From Lutibacter sp. Hel_I_33_5 (GTDB lineage Bacteria > Bacteroidota > Bacteroidia > Flavobacteriales > Flavobacteriaceae), in contig NZ_VISM01000001.1 in the NCBI RefSeq assembly GCF_007827455.1, positions 1,713,501 to 1,777,500 of the forward strand: DNA of 64,000 bases, read 5' to 3'. The position numbers were made by a program, and so were the translations under genes. A model generated the notes under the pieces. It worked only from the letters and a program-made list of their open reading frames with translations. It did not search any database and was not told where the DNA came from. Below are positions 24,241-34,434 of this stretch, one piece after another; positions within the stretch are counted from its first letter, which is position 1, and every line of letters begins with the position of its first letter.

Positions 24241-24795
24241 TTATTTTCTTCTAGATTCTCTTGCAAGAAACTTTACCGAAACAGTTGTTTTTATATTTTT
24301 TTTTGATCCATCGTCCATAACATATTCAAAAGCTACTTCATCAGTAAAACTTCCTGTTACAAACCGTCTATCTTTTATTGTTCTTTTTTTCCATGGTGTT
24401 GTACTTGTGATTTTAGTATTTGTACAGCCCGAAAAATTTCCATTGATTCTTCTATATGGTTTTTCGTTTTTAAAATCTAAAAAATTCAAAGCGCCACAAC
24501 CCGAAGTATGTTTTTTGGCCTTATAGCTTCCTTTATTGGCTTCACCTAAAAAATGACGATTTATATAATGTATCTGCATTCCGTTTTCTGCAACCAATTT
24601 AGAAGCGTTAAGATTACTTACCCCTTCGAAAAGTTCTAAATTAATCTGACTTACAAAATTTCCTTTCTCTGGATAAAATTTATGTGTTCCTTTAAAGTCT
24701 CCGTCATTAAAAGTAACTTCTATAAACACTTTTTTTTGTTGAGCAAAAGTTACAATTGAGATAAAAAAAAGTAGCATTAATATTTTATTTTTCAT
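24241..24795 (-). CDS. hypothetical secreted protein
   Basis: 184 residues with a signal peptide (about 1-18, ending TFAQ). Seen: a paired-cysteine region (HTSGCGALNFLDF and GNFSGCTNTKI) likely to form a disulfide, strand-rich flanks (EYVMDDGSKKNIKTTVSVKF), and a basic C-terminal end (RESRRK). It lies 9 bases before the ELWxxDGT gene and 12 bases behind a DUF4412 gene, so the three are one operon. No family recognised. Confidence 0.7.
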   Translation of the reverse strand: MKNKILMLLFFISIVTFAQQKKVFIEVTFNDGDFKGTHKFYPEKGNFVSQINLELFEGVSNLNASKLVAENGMQIHYINRHFLGEANKGSYKAKKHTSGCGALNFLDFKNEKPYRRINGNFSGCTNTKITSTTPWKKRTIKDRRFVTGSFTDEVAFEYVMDDGSKKNIKTTVSVKFLARESRRK

Positions 24796-24807
24796 GATTT
24801 TTATTTT

Positions 24808-26076
24808 TTAAAATCCCATTGATTTATAATCGTTGGTATTAATAGTTACACTTTTATTTTTATTGTATTTAACTGCTTTCATATTACCAGTGTCATTACC
24901 AGATTTAGAATCAATTTCTAAAACAAAACCTTCAATTATTCCGCCTTCTCGCATACCAAGCATTGTTATATTTGTATTATTTGCTGGAAAATCTTTTGTA
25001 GCCCAAACACTTACATAACCACCTTCATTTGTATATTTATATTCATAACATGTAAATCCTAAAATAGATTTTGATGCGCCTGTTTTCTTTAATTCGTCTG
25101 GATTTGAAGGCACTTTATCAGAAAAATCTGTTTGAGAAAACTGATCTTGAGCCACGGTTTTTTTCATTTTCATTCCGCTAACATTTATAAACATGGTAAT
25201 GCTTTTTGGAGTAATAACATTATATGCTATACCTCCTTCACCCATATCTTCGGATACAATTGACATTCCATAAATACTAGGATAATCTCCTAATAAAAAC
25301 TCCATGTCTGCAGTACTTCCATCATTACTTGTCATTTTTACTTCTAAACTAGATGTAAAAGAAAATTTACTTGGAATTTTAATATCTGTTTTATTACTAT
25401 TGATGTTTGCAAACGGGTTAGTAGAATTATTGTTTGTGTTATTTGAAGTATTTTTATTAGACGTTTCTGATCTATTTTCAACAATTCTTTTATCTATAAT
25501 TTCTGAAACACTTAAATTAATATAAGAACCCGAAATTGGTTTGTCTCCTTCTGTAGTATTCCAAGTTCCTTTTAGTGAAAAAACAACTTTTTTACTATCA
25601 GCATGATGAATTATTATTTGTCCTTCTTTTGGATTTAAAAACCCGCTTCCATTAAAAGCAAGCGCATATCCATCTGGAAAAGCATCAACAGGTTTTATAA
25701 CCCGATCTTCATTATATGTTTTTACAGAATTTGATAAGTTGTCTTTTGTAAATTTTCCATAAACAGAAATAGCAATGTCCTTTGTAATATATTCATAACC
25801 ATGACTATAAAGTTTTAAGATTCCAGAACCACCAGAAAACACGGGCAATTGATTAGATTGCTCAATTTTTGGTTCGTCTTTCTTTTTCTCTCCATCAAAG
25901 GTTTTGTCAATTACCTTATCGGTTTCTTTATCTAATTTTTCTTCTACTTTTTGCTCAACTTTATTTTGAACTTTTTTCTTAAGTTTTTTCCAAAATTGAG
26001 CTTGGGTTGGCGCACAAACACCGAATACGAATACAGCAAAAAATGCTGCTTTTTTGTAGTTAATTTTTGGTATCAT
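24808..26076 (-). CDS. DUF4412 domain protein, paralogue A
   Basis: 422 residues: signal peptide (about 1-26), an amphipathic Lys/Glu repeat region (FWKKLKKKVQNKVEQKVEEK and on, likely coiled coil), a central Asn-rich linker (about 205-230), then the DUF4412 part (about 235-400) with MEFLLGDYPSIYGMSIVSED, TMFINVSGMKMKKTV, ILGFTCYEYKYTNEGG and VWATKDFP. It ends YKSMGF. A second member at 35519-36940 has the same N-terminal repeat and the same ending (YKKMGF). It is first of a leftward three-gene operon and divergent from the sigma gene. Periplasmic or outer-membrane role unknown. Confidence 0.85.
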   Translation of the reverse strand: MIPKINYKKAAFFAVFVFGVCAPTQAQFWKKLKKKVQNKVEQKVEEKLDKETDKVIDKTFDGEKKKDEPKIEQSNQLPVFSGGSGILKLYSHGYEYITKDIAISVYGKFTKDNLSNSVKTYNEDRVIKPVDAFPDGYALAFNGSGFLNPKEGQIIIHHADSKKVVFSLKGTWNTTEGDKPISGSYINLSVSEIIDKRIVENRSETSNKNTSNNTNNNSTNPFANINSNKTDIKIPSKFSFTSSLEVKMTSNDGSTADMEFLLGDYPSIYGMSIVSEDMGEGGIAYNVITPKSITMFINVSGMKMKKTVAQDQFSQTDFSDKVPSNPDELKKTGASKSILGFTCYEYKYTNEGGYVSVWATKDFPANNTNITMLGMREGGIIEGFVLEIDSKSGNDTGNMKAVKYNKNKSVTINTNDYKSMGF

Positions 26077-26174
26077 TTTTATATCGTTTTATTCTTTATG
26101 TATTTTTAAAAGAAAGGTTAACATTTTTATTTTATTTTTATATTTCTGTTTACCTTTTCCATTTTAAATCATTA

Positions 26175-26723
26175 ATGAACAAAAACCAACGTATACTACT
26201 TTTAAAACAAGCTGATAGAAATGCTTTAAAGGAATTGTATACAGAAAACAGAGATGCCTTTATAGAATTTGGTTATAAGTTTTCTAAGAATAAAGAGGAT
26301 ATTTTAGATGTCTATCAGGATGCGATAATTGTTCTACAAGAACAAGCATTAGAAGGAAAAATGGATAATTTAACATGTACTGTAAAAACCTATTTATTTA
26401 GTATTGGCAAGTATATGTTGTATGACAAAAACAGAAAAAATAATAAGAGTGTAACATCAGATTTTTTAGAAAAAGAAGATTATAATTATAAAGAAATAGC
26501 TGCTGATTTTACTGATGACACATCAAATGAAAATATAAAAAAATTACAAATTGCTTTTGGAAAAATAGGGAAGAAATGCAAAGAAGTATTATCGCTCTTT
26601 TATTATAGAGGGTATTCGATTGATGAAATTGCAACCTCCTTAAATTATGAAAATAAGAATGTAGTGAAAAGTCAGAAATCTAGATGTTTAAAACAGTTAA
26701 GAGAATTATCTAATAAGGAATAG
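26175..26723 (+). CDS. sigma-70 family (ECF-like) RNA polymerase sigma factor
   Basis: 182 residues from ATG 26175 (MNKNQRILLLKQADRNAL); an upstream in-frame ATG would add a hydrophobic 36-residue stretch and is rejected. Seen: region 2 with FGYKFSKNKEDILDVYQDAI and KTYLFSIGKYMLYDKNRKN, and region 4 with GKKCKEVLSLFYYRGYSIDE and KNVVKSQKSRCLKQLREL. The following gene starts 1 base after its stop. It is transcribed away from the DUF4412 operon and towards the CHAT gene. Its intergenic region lacks the AAACTTT/GGTCT boxes of the first sigma operon. Confidence 0.9.
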   Translation: MNKNQRILLLKQADRNALKELYTENRDAFIEFGYKFSKNKEDILDVYQDAIIVLQEQALEGKMDNLTCTVKTYLFSIGKYMLYDKNRKNNKSVTSDFLEKEDYNYKEIAADFTDDTSNENIKKLQIAFGKIGKKCKEVLSLFYYRGYSIDEIATSLNYENKNVVKSQKSRCLKQLRELSNKE

Positions 26724-26724
26724 G

Positions 26725-27348
26725 ATGGAAGAGTTTGAAAATGATGTAAAAAAAGCGATTCGTAATCACGAAAGAGCAGCGCTTAAATCTGAATTACAAG
26801 ATTTAGAAGCTACTATTTCTAAGAAATCGACACTAAAAAAAGGAACTCCAAAATGGTTGGTTGCTGCATCTGTTGCGTTGTTGATTTCTTTAAGCGGTTA
26901 TTATTTAATTGCTGGAAATTCGCTAAATAATCAAGAATTATACGCAGAATATTATCAACCTTATAGAAATGTTATACATCCAGTTGTAAGAGGAGATTCA
27001 AGTACTGATTTAAAAACAACTGCTTTTGTTTATTATGAAAATAACAACTACAAAAAAGCATACGATACTCTTTTAAAACTTTACAAGAAAGATGTAAATC
27101 CTGATTATTTATTATACCAAGGAATTTGTTTATTGGAATTGAATCAACCCAAAAAAGCAATAACTATTTTTTCTAAAAGTTTAGAAAACAACACAACTTA
27201 TTCTACAAAAGTAACTTGGTATTTAGCACTTTCTTACCTTCAACAAAATGATATAGAAAAAGCTACCTTTTATCTAAATAAATACTTAAAATCAGGTGAT
27301 TTATTTAAAAAAGATGAAGCTGAAACTTTACTTAAAAAATTGAAGTAA
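26725..27348 (+). CDS. TPR membrane protein, presumed sigma-factor partner
   Basis: 207 residues. A cytoplasmic helical segment (1-45) is followed by a membrane helix (about 50-70, WLVAASVALLISLSGYYLIA), then a periplasmic part with TPR-like repeats (FVYYENNNYKKAYDTLLKLY; YLLYQGICLLELNQPKKAI; WYLALSYLQQNDIEKATFY). It is translationally coupled to the sigma gene (start 1 base after its stop, AAGGA just before). The topology resembles an anti-sigma factor with a TPR sensor domain; that is inference. Its last 21 bases overlap the end of the convergent CHAT gene. Confidence 0.75.
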   Translation: MEEFENDVKKAIRNHERAALKSELQDLEATISKKSTLKKGTPKWLVAASVALLISLSGYYLIAGNSLNNQELYAEYYQPYRNVIHPVVRGDSSTDLKTTAFVYYENNNYKKAYDTLLKLYKKDVNPDYLLYQGICLLELNQPKKAITIFSKSLENNTTYSTKVTWYLALSYLQQNDIEKATFYLNKYLKSGDLFKKDEAETLLKKLK

Positions 27349-30126
27349 GTTCTTTTTAAACAGAAGAAAAATAACAAGTATTATTACAAGGCTAAATATC
27401 CAAAAAGTATAACTTGTGTTTTCAACAATTGCTGTTTGATTTCCGTTTAAAACAAAACCTGCCCAATAAAAAGGATGTAATAATTCTGTGTCTTTTACAG
27501 TGTTTATATATTCTTTTTTAGCGAGTTGTAAAGCTTTACTTTTAGCGTTTCCATCTTTTAGATAGGTGTAAAAAGATGTCATTATTTGAGCCGTTTCTTT
27601 ATCGGGTACTTTCCATAAACTCATAATTGTACTTGGTACACCTGCATAGAAAAAAGCTCTAGATAAATTGATAACACCTTCTCCTTTTTCAATTTTACCA
27701 AAACCCGTTTCGCAAGCACTCAAAACTGCAAGCTGAGAATTTATACTTGTGTTATAAATTTCTGAAACTGGCAAACTAGCATCATTAAATTTAAGGTTGC
27801 TAAATTCTGGTATTTCACTATTTATTTCTGTGTGCATTGCTAAATGAATAATACTAGAATTTTGTCCATATAGTTTAAAATTCTCCTTAGAAGCTTCTTC
27901 ATTAATATATATGTTTCCGCTCATTAGTTTTCCAATCGATTTAACTTCTTTATGAATATTTTTTAGTTGTAAATTGCCTGAATAGTTAGGTGAAAAACCA
28001 ATCCAATTATTTGTGAATTTATCATCCTTTTTGTCTAATTGTTCTAACAACAAATTGATAGATCCTGCGTAACTTATGGTATGGTTTTTAATTACATATT
28101 GATTGTTTTTATCTTTTAAAACCTCAAAAGGAATGGTATTTAAAACAGCGTCTTTTATAATAATTAGTTCTTCTTTTTTATCCTTAAAAGGAGTTAGTAA
28201 AAATTTATGAAGCTCTTTTGAAAATGCATCAATAGGCAACCTATTTGAAATTCCTTTTTGCAGGTTTTTTGTTAGTTTTTTTATTGTACTTACTTCACCT
28301 ATTTTTTGAAAGCTAAAATTTGAATTTGTGATTGAAAATCCAAAAATGTAATCATCTGAGACAAAATAAGAAATGATTTGTTGTGTTTGTTTTAAAACTT
28401 TTTGTGCTTCATTAATTGTTGTTATTTTTGGGAAACGAATTGCTTTTTTATAACTAGGGTATTTTTTATAAATCTCATATTCTAGCGCAGCAATTTTTTC
28501 ATAAACTTGAGTTCTAGAATCGTATAATTCTTGTAATTTTTTTATTGAAGGTGTATCAGCAGTTTCTTCAAAATATAAGTTTAACCGAATTTTGTTACGT
28601 TCCTCAATTAACACTTTATTTTTCTGAATAAAATCTTCTGGAATTTTAGTTTTTAACTTGTTCCTTTTTACTCCAGAAAGTAAAATAGCATTTCTATTAA
28701 ATTCAAAAAGTTCAAAAGCTTTATCGCTATATTTTTTGTTATTGGTTTTAGAGAATAATACCCAACAAGTTTCTAAATCTTCTGCTACAATTTCTTTTAT
28801 TTCTTTTCCAAAAAGCAATCTTGATTTTTCCGAAGAAAACCCACTTCTAATATGTCTAATTAATGCTAATTTTTGATCGATTAAATTAAATTGAGCATCA
28901 AAATTTCCTTTCTCCCCAAGCTTTTTACTTTTAAACACTAAGGCTTCTAAAACTTGAAAAGGAGCTAAAAGACTATTCAAATTTTTAGGTGAATAATTTG
29001 ATGATTGAAAGACAGAATCCACAAATTGCAAGTTATTTGTAACCTTAGAAAGTGTTAGATAGGTCTCAGCAATTTCTTCATGTTTATTTCCATACACTTT
29101 CTTATAAATTTGCATAGATTCTTTTACAATAGATATTGATTTTTCTGAAACTTTATTCAGTTTTTGATGTACTTCAGCTAATAATAATTTTGTAGCAGCT
29201 TGGTATAAGTTTTTCTTTGTTTTTTTACCAATTTCAATACTTTTTTCTAAGTGTTCTTCTGCTTTGTTATATTCTTTTTCTAGAAAAAATAACTCTCCTA
29301 ATTTTAAATAAGCTTCACATGTCCAATGATGATTTTTTCCATAAGTTTTTTCTCTTATATTTTTACATTTTTCAATGAATTGCAACGCTTTTTTATATTC
29401 TTTTTTTCGTTTTAAATGTGATGCATAAGAGATATAAAAAAAAGTAATATCAGGAGAATTTTCTCCATATTTCTGAATGGCTAAATTCAATGCTTTTTCT
29501 ACATAAATTTCTGCATTGTCAAAATCCCTTTTTAAAGAATATGTATTAGAAATACCTAAATACGTATCTGGTAAAAACGCTGTATTTTTAGATTTTAATA
29601 GATATTCTCCAGAAGTTTTATAAAGATCAATTGCTTCATTAAAACGCCCTAAATCTTCATAAACAATAGCAATATTATAGGATGTTATTGCCAACTGTTC
29701 ATTATCTGCTTTGTTTACTTTTTTAAGTTGGTAAGCTTTATTATAATGAAGTAATGTGCTGTCTAAATTTCCTTTAAAATAGTATGCAACACCAATTAAA
29801 TTTATTGCAGAAGCTTCTTCTAGAGTATTATTACTTTTTTTATAAAACTCAATAGCTTTTTTAGATGATTTTATTGCGTCATCATATTTACCTAAATCAA
29901 TTTCTACTCTTCCTTTGGTAAAAATCGTGCGTCCTTTTAAGAAATAAGATTCAGCTTTTTTTTGTACTATATTTTCTAATTGAGAAACTTTAGTAAACGC
30001 CTCTTTATACTTTCCTTTTCCTTTAAGTTTTAAAACTTGAGTAATATTATTTTCAACAAAAGTTGTATCAATTGTTTGAGCACTAATTTGAAAACTAATC
30101 AGTAGCAGAAAAAGTAATAAACGCAT
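27328..30126 (-). CDS. periplasmic TPR-CHAT protease-like protein with C-terminal membrane anchor
   Basis: 932 residues from ATG 30126 (a TTG nine bases upstream is possible). Seen: signal peptide (1-17, ISAQ), TPR repeats (about 20-350, for example EASAINLIGVAYYFKGNLDS), a linker, and a CHAT domain (about 590-895) with the His of HLAMHTE (His765) and the Cys of VLSACETGFG (Cys805), the caspase-like dyad. It ends with a membrane helix (about 904-923) and a short basic tail. So the TPR-CHAT part should face the periplasm, anchored by the inner membrane. It lies beside a sigma/TPR pair. The substrate is unknown. Confidence 0.92.
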   Translation of the reverse strand: MRLLLFLLLISFQISAQTIDTTFVENNITQVLKLKGKGKYKEAFTKVSQLENIVQKKAESYFLKGRTIFTKGRVEIDLGKYDDAIKSSKKAIEFYKKSNNTLEEASAINLIGVAYYFKGNLDSTLLHYNKAYQLKKVNKADNEQLAITSYNIAIVYEDLGRFNEAIDLYKTSGEYLLKSKNTAFLPDTYLGISNTYSLKRDFDNAEIYVEKALNLAIQKYGENSPDITFFYISYASHLKRKKEYKKALQFIEKCKNIREKTYGKNHHWTCEAYLKLGELFFLEKEYNKAEEHLEKSIEIGKKTKKNLYQAATKLLLAEVHQKLNKVSEKSISIVKESMQIYKKVYGNKHEEIAETYLTLSKVTNNLQFVDSVFQSSNYSPKNLNSLLAPFQVLEALVFKSKKLGEKGNFDAQFNLIDQKLALIRHIRSGFSSEKSRLLFGKEIKEIVAEDLETCWVLFSKTNNKKYSDKAFELFEFNRNAILLSGVKRNKLKTKIPEDFIQKNKVLIEERNKIRLNLYFEETADTPSIKKLQELYDSRTQVYEKIAALEYEIYKKYPSYKKAIRFPKITTINEAQKVLKQTQQIISYFVSDDYIFGFSITNSNFSFQKIGEVSTIKKLTKNLQKGISNRLPIDAFSKELHKFLLTPFKDKKEELIIIKDAVLNTIPFEVLKDKNNQYVIKNHTISYAGSINLLLEQLDKKDDKFTNNWIGFSPNYSGNLQLKNIHKEVKSIGKLMSGNIYINEEASKENFKLYGQNSSIIHLAMHTEINSEIPEFSNLKFNDASLPVSEIYNTSINSQLAVLSACETGFGKIEKGEGVINLSRAFFYAGVPSTIMSLWKVPDKETAQIMTSFYTYLKDGNAKSKALQLAKKEYINTVKDTELLHPFYWAGFVLNGNQTAIVENTSYTFWIFSLVIILVIFLLFKKNLLQFFK

Positions 30127-30162
30127 GGTGTACAATTTTCAATAAATATATCAAATTATTTT

Positions 30163-30197
30163 AAAAAAATACAGCGTTAGAATTAACTAACGCTGTA
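30163..30197 (-). terminator. intrinsic terminator of the leucine-rich-repeat operon
   Basis: Stem TACAGCGTTAG (30170-30180) / CTAACGCTGTA (30187-30197), 6-base loop, followed on the reverse strand by TATTTTTTT. It closes the leftward operon 35519-30238 and sits just before the CHAT gene. Confidence 0.8.
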
Positions 30198-30237
30198 GTA
30201 AACAATTAAAAAATGATACCCCACATATTCAATTGCT

Positions 30238-33200
30238 TTATTTAATCATAACTTTTTTTAGATAACTCCTCTCTTCTCCATTAACTTTTACATAATAAAT
30301 ACCTGCAGCTAATTTTGATGTGTTTATTTTAATTTCTTTTTGTTGATCTGCATTTTTAAGCAACAATTTTTTTCCGTTTAAAGAATATATTTCTATCGTT
30401 TTTATAAAATCATTTTTAAGCAAAACTGTAAATTCTTTATTGATAGATGGATTTGGATATACTGCTATTTCTTTGTTGCCGGTTATAAAATTATCAGTAG
30501 ACAAAGTAGCTGTTTCTTTTGCTTTAATAGTAAATGTTCCATTTTCTGATTGACTACTAGTTCTTGAACCTGAGCTTCCTTCTAACCAAACTTTTAAATA
30601 AAATTTTGCAGCAACAGTTAAATTTGATAATGAAATATTATCACCACAAGCAATTGCAGTTGAACTACTACAGGTTTGATAAATTGCAAATTTTAAATTA
30701 CCACCAACAGCCGTTCCTTGAATACTAAATTCTCCACTTTGTGGTACAACAACTGTATACCAAACATCCGCAATTACATTTCCAGAAGCACACGTAGGAT
30801 TGTTATTTATAGTACCACTATTAATATCTCCAGGTGTTTGCTGGTTAAAAGTTAAAGGAATCGCATTAACACAATCGTCATTTGCTGGTGCGCAATCTGT
30901 AGAAAAAGAAGCTGCTGCATCTTTATTAGTCCAAGTTGTTTGGCTATAATTAACATTATCTACTTCAATACATGTAAGATTTGGGTTGTTTTTAATATTA
31001 AAATTATCAGTTGATATTGTCGATTGACTTTGTAAATTTAAACTTTCTAATAAATTATCATTTCCCCAAAATGTACCTAAAAAAGCATTCTCTCTTAGGT
31101 CTAAATTTTTAAGTTGATTATCATTACAATAAAGAGTTCTTAAATTCTTGTTTGAGTATAAATTTAACGCTTCTAATTGATTGCTCTGGCATCTAAGGCT
31201 CCACAAATTTTTTAATTGATGAACCTCAATAGAAGTTAGATTATTACTTCCTAAATTAACTTGTGTTAAACTTAGGTTATTTGAAAGATCTATAGATGAT
31301 AATTGATTTCTCCCAAAATTTATATTGTCTAACTTAGTATTTTTACTTAAATCTACTTGTACAAGACTATTATTATAAGCTGATAAAGTTTTAAGGTTAA
31401 TAAAATCTTGAATACCTGAAAGACTAGCTATATTTTTATGTGATAAATTTAAAATTGAAAGTGAACTTATAGCTTCTGTTAATACAAAACCATCATTTTC
31501 AATACCATTTCCTAAATTTTGTTGTTCTAAATACGCTTCAAAATTTGTGTCAGGTATTGCAGTTAAACTTGTACAGTTTGTATAAAATCTTGTTTGAGCA
31601 TCTTTGTTTGTCCAGTTTGTGTTACTGTAATCTACATCATCTACTTGAACACAATGTAAATTTGGATTTCCAGAAACTTTAAATCTACTACTGCTTAGAT
31701 TTTGATTATTACTGTTTTTTATACTTACACTTTCTAATTGATTGTTGATTAAGTTAAACGAGTACAATTTTTTATTTTCATCTACATTTATTTTTTTTAT
31801 TTTATTTTCAAAAGCAGATACTATTAATAACTCCTTATTATTGGTGAGATTTAATTCTGATATCTGATTTTCACTACAAATTAAATCTTTCAATTCTGTT
31901 AATAAAGAAACATCTAATTCTTGTAGTTGATTATTAGAAACATCAAGAATAGTTTTTAAATTTATATTTTTAGATACATCTATAGATGTAAGTTGATTAT
32001 TTTTTAAAACCAACCTTTCTAGTTTTAAGTTTTTACTTAAATCGACCTGGGTAATAGTATTGTTTCTTGCTTCTAAATGATTTAACTCGGTAAAATCTTC
32101 TATTCCAGTGATATCTGAAATGCTTTGACCAGAAATGTCTAAATATGTTCTTGTATTTATTTTTTCCGTTTCAACTAATCCGTCATTTGCAATTCCGTTT
32201 CCTAAGTTTCTTGCTTCTAAATATGCTTCAAAATTTGCGTCTGGTATTTTTGTATACGTTGGGCAAGTTTCTTTAAAAGAAGTGTGTGTATCAATTAAAA
32301 CTCCTGAACGATTATTCCAAGCATTAGAATCATCTACCTGTATACAAGTTAAAGAAGAATTACCTTTAGCTTCAAATTCTCTAATTATACTATTATTTCC
32401 ATTCTTAATATTTAAACCAATCAAACTATTGTTGTTAGCATTAACTATTTCCAGCTTAGGATTGTTACTTAAATTTAAATATTCTAAAGAGTTATCATCT
32501 GCATAAAAAGAATATAAATTTTCATTAGTACTTAAATCTATGTTAGTTAATTGATTTTTATCTAGGTTTAAAATTCTTAGTTTAATGTTTTTGCTTACGT
32601 CTAAAGTTTTGAATACGTTTTCTGAAAGTTCAAAATAATCTAATTCTAAATTATTAGTTAAATCAATTGTGTTTATTTGATTAAAGTTTATTGTTAAATT
32701 TTTCAGCTTTTTATTTTTTAATAAATCTAATTCTGTAAGATTATTTTTTTGAATTAATAAACTTGTTAAGTTTTCATTACTAGAAACATCGATTGTTTTA
32801 ATTGAATTTCTTGAAAGACTAATGGTTTCTAAATCTTTATTTTCAGAAAAATTGATGTTTGTTATTAAATTATCAAAACTAATAAAACTCTTTAATTTTA
32901 ATAGGTTTGAAACATCTATAGAAACTATTTTATTCTTTGAAATATCTAGACTTTCTAGTAACGTGTTTTTTGTAACATCTATTTTTGTAATATTATTACT
33001 ATCTACTTTTAAACTTTTTAGAGATTTAAAATCTTGGATACCTGTTAAGTCTGATATTCCCTTAGCTATAGGTGATAATTCTGAAATGTTTTCAATATCA
33101 GAAGTTGGTACTCGGCCGTTTAAAGTTTGATCAGAATCTATATTAGCATCAATTAAATATTGCTCAAAATTTGCATCTGGAATTTTAGTAGTTTCTATAA

Positions 33201-34428
33201 TTGGATCATTTGTAATAGTTCCAAAAGTCTTCCAAACTTCTGCTGCTTCATAAGTAGTTTTTGTATTGTCGGGAACTTTTAAAGTAACATTACTTAGCGT
33301 GATATTTTCAAAAACATTAGCGTTAATAGTTAACGGAGTTTGCCAATTTACAATAACAGCAGATAAACTTTCGCAATTTTGAAAAGCCATTCTTTCAATA
33401 ATATTTACTCTCTCTGGGATATTAATTTTTTTTAGCTTAGAACATCCAGAAAAAGCTTCATTATTAATTCTAAGGGTATTTTCTGGTAATGTAATATTTT
33501 CTAGTGATGTACAATTTTCAAACATTCCGCTAGAAATAAATCCAACATTAGCAGGAATATTAACTTGTTTTAATTTTGTGCAATTTTTAAATAAATCTCC
33601 ACTTAAAGAAGTGATAGATTCTGGCAATACCATACTTTCTAAATTAACACAATCTCTAAAAGCACCACTTCCAATTTTAGTAATAGTTTCATGTAAATTA
33701 ACTTCGGTTAAATTGGTACAGCCTCTTAAAAAGTAAAATGGAATTTCTGTTATGTAATCTGGAATTGTAATACTTGTTAAATTTTTACAATTCTGAAATA
33801 AGCTTGATGCCACTGTGGTAATAGTATTTGTAAAAGTAAATTCAGTTAAACCAGTTCCACTAAAAGCACCAACATCTAAACTAGTAACAGACTCAGGAAT
33901 GTTTATTTTAGTCAAATTCTCACAATTGTAAAAAGCGTATTTCCCTATTAATTCTAAAGAATTAGGTATCATTACGTTTGCTAATGATTTACAACCACTA
34001 AAAGCACTGTCTTCTATTTTGGTAACAGAATTGGGAATATTAATCTCTTGAATGATTGTATTTTCAAAAGTATTTACACCTATTTTGGGAATCGAATTCG
34101 GTAAAGAAACTGTTGCAAGTGTTGTACAGTTGTAAAAAGAATATGAACCTATTGAAGTAACAGAATCTGGTATTTCTATACTAGTTAACACATTGCAATT
34201 TGAAAAAGCAAAATCATTTATTTTGGTTATTGTGTATGTTACACCATCATAATCAAATGGGCTTTGCAACGTTAAATCTCCTGTAAAGCAAGAAGTTGAA
34301 GCGATAGATACATGATTTTTTGATGTATCAGTTACAGTATAAAGTACTCCATTAAGTTTAAAACTTTGTCCTTGTATATTTAAAGCCGATATAAAAAATG
34401 CTATTAATAAAATTCCTTTTGCTTTCAT
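30238..34428 (-). CDS. giant leucine-rich-repeat surface protein with T9SS sorting domain
   Basis: 1396 residues. After a signal peptide (about 1-20) comes a BspA-like LRR_5 array (about 60-400; repeats such as IPDSVTSIGSYSFYNCTTLA). Then come three related modules starting near 414, 727 and 957, each opening IPD[AT]NFE.YL, running through ID[VL]S.N.. leucine-rich repeats and closing with L.CIQVD/WTNKDA. After these come a PPC-like or adhesion-type domain (about 1180-1300, NDDCVNAIPLTFN, ADVWYTVVVPQSG) and a T9SS type A domain (about 1325-1396, VYPNPSINKEF ... YLKKVMIK). Probably an adhesin-like surface protein. Confidence 0.9.
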   Translation of the reverse strand: MKAKGILLIAFFISALNIQGQSFKLNGVLYTVTDTSKNHVSIASTSCFTGDLTLQSPFDYDGVTYTITKINDFAFSNCNVLTSIEIPDSVTSIGSYSFYNCTTLATVSLPNSIPKIGVNTFENTIIQEINIPNSVTKIEDSAFSGCKSLANVMIPNSLELIGKYAFYNCENLTKINIPESVTSLDVGAFSGTGLTEFTFTNTITTVASSLFQNCKNLTSITIPDYITEIPFYFLRGCTNLTEVNLHETITKIGSGAFRDCVNLESMVLPESITSLSGDLFKNCTKLKQVNIPANVGFISSGMFENCTSLENITLPENTLRINNEAFSGCSKLKKINIPERVNIIERMAFQNCESLSAVIVNWQTPLTINANVFENITLSNVTLKVPDNTKTTYEAAEVWKTFGTITNDPIIETTKIPDANFEQYLIDANIDSDQTLNGRVPTSDIENISELSPIAKGISDLTGIQDFKSLKSLKVDSNNITKIDVTKNTLLESLDISKNKIVSIDVSNLLKLKSFISFDNLITNINFSENKDLETISLSRNSIKTIDVSSNENLTSLLIQKNNLTELDLLKNKKLKNLTINFNQINTIDLTNNLELDYFELSENVFKTLDVSKNIKLRILNLDKNQLTNIDLSTNENLYSFYADDNSLEYLNLSNNPKLEIVNANNNSLIGLNIKNGNNSIIREFEAKGNSSLTCIQVDDSNAWNNRSGVLIDTHTSFKETCPTYTKIPDANFEAYLEARNLGNGIANDGLVETEKINTRTYLDISGQSISDITGIEDFTELNHLEARNNTITQVDLSKNLKLERLVLKNNQLTSIDVSKNINLKTILDVSNNQLQELDVSLLTELKDLICSENQISELNLTNNKELLIVSAFENKIKKINVDENKKLYSFNLINNQLESVSIKNSNNQNLSSSRFKVSGNPNLHCVQVDDVDYSNTNWTNKDAQTRFYTNCTSLTAIPDTNFEAYLEQQNLGNGIENDGFVLTEAISSLSILNLSHKNIASLSGIQDFINLKTLSAYNNSLVQVDLSKNTKLDNINFGRNQLSSIDLSNNLSLTQVNLGSNNLTSIEVHQLKNLWSLRCQSNQLEALNLYSNKNLRTLYCNDNQLKNLDLRENAFLGTFWGNDNLLESLNLQSQSTISTDNFNIKNNPNLTCIEVDNVNYSQTTWTNKDAAASFSTDCAPANDDCVNAIPLTFNQQTPGDINSGTINNNPTCASGNVIADVWYTVVVPQSGEFSIQGTAVGGNLKFAIYQTCSSSTAIACGDNISLSNLTVAAKFYLKVWLEGSSGSRTSSQSENGTFTIKAKETATLSTDNFITGNKEIAVYPNPSINKEFTVLLKNDFIKTIEIYSLNGKKLLLKNADQQKEIKINTSKLAAGIYYVKVNGEERSYLKKVMIK

Positions 34429-34434
34429 ATTGCT

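Noticed and set aside
26067..26174. A longer start for the second sigma factor
   Set aside because: The added 36 residues are hydrophobic and unlike sigma region 2; ATG 26175 matches the usual start of the family.
32135..33130. Open frames antisense to the LRR gene
   Set aside because: These arise from the repeat structure and codon bias of the LRR gene, without their own start signals.
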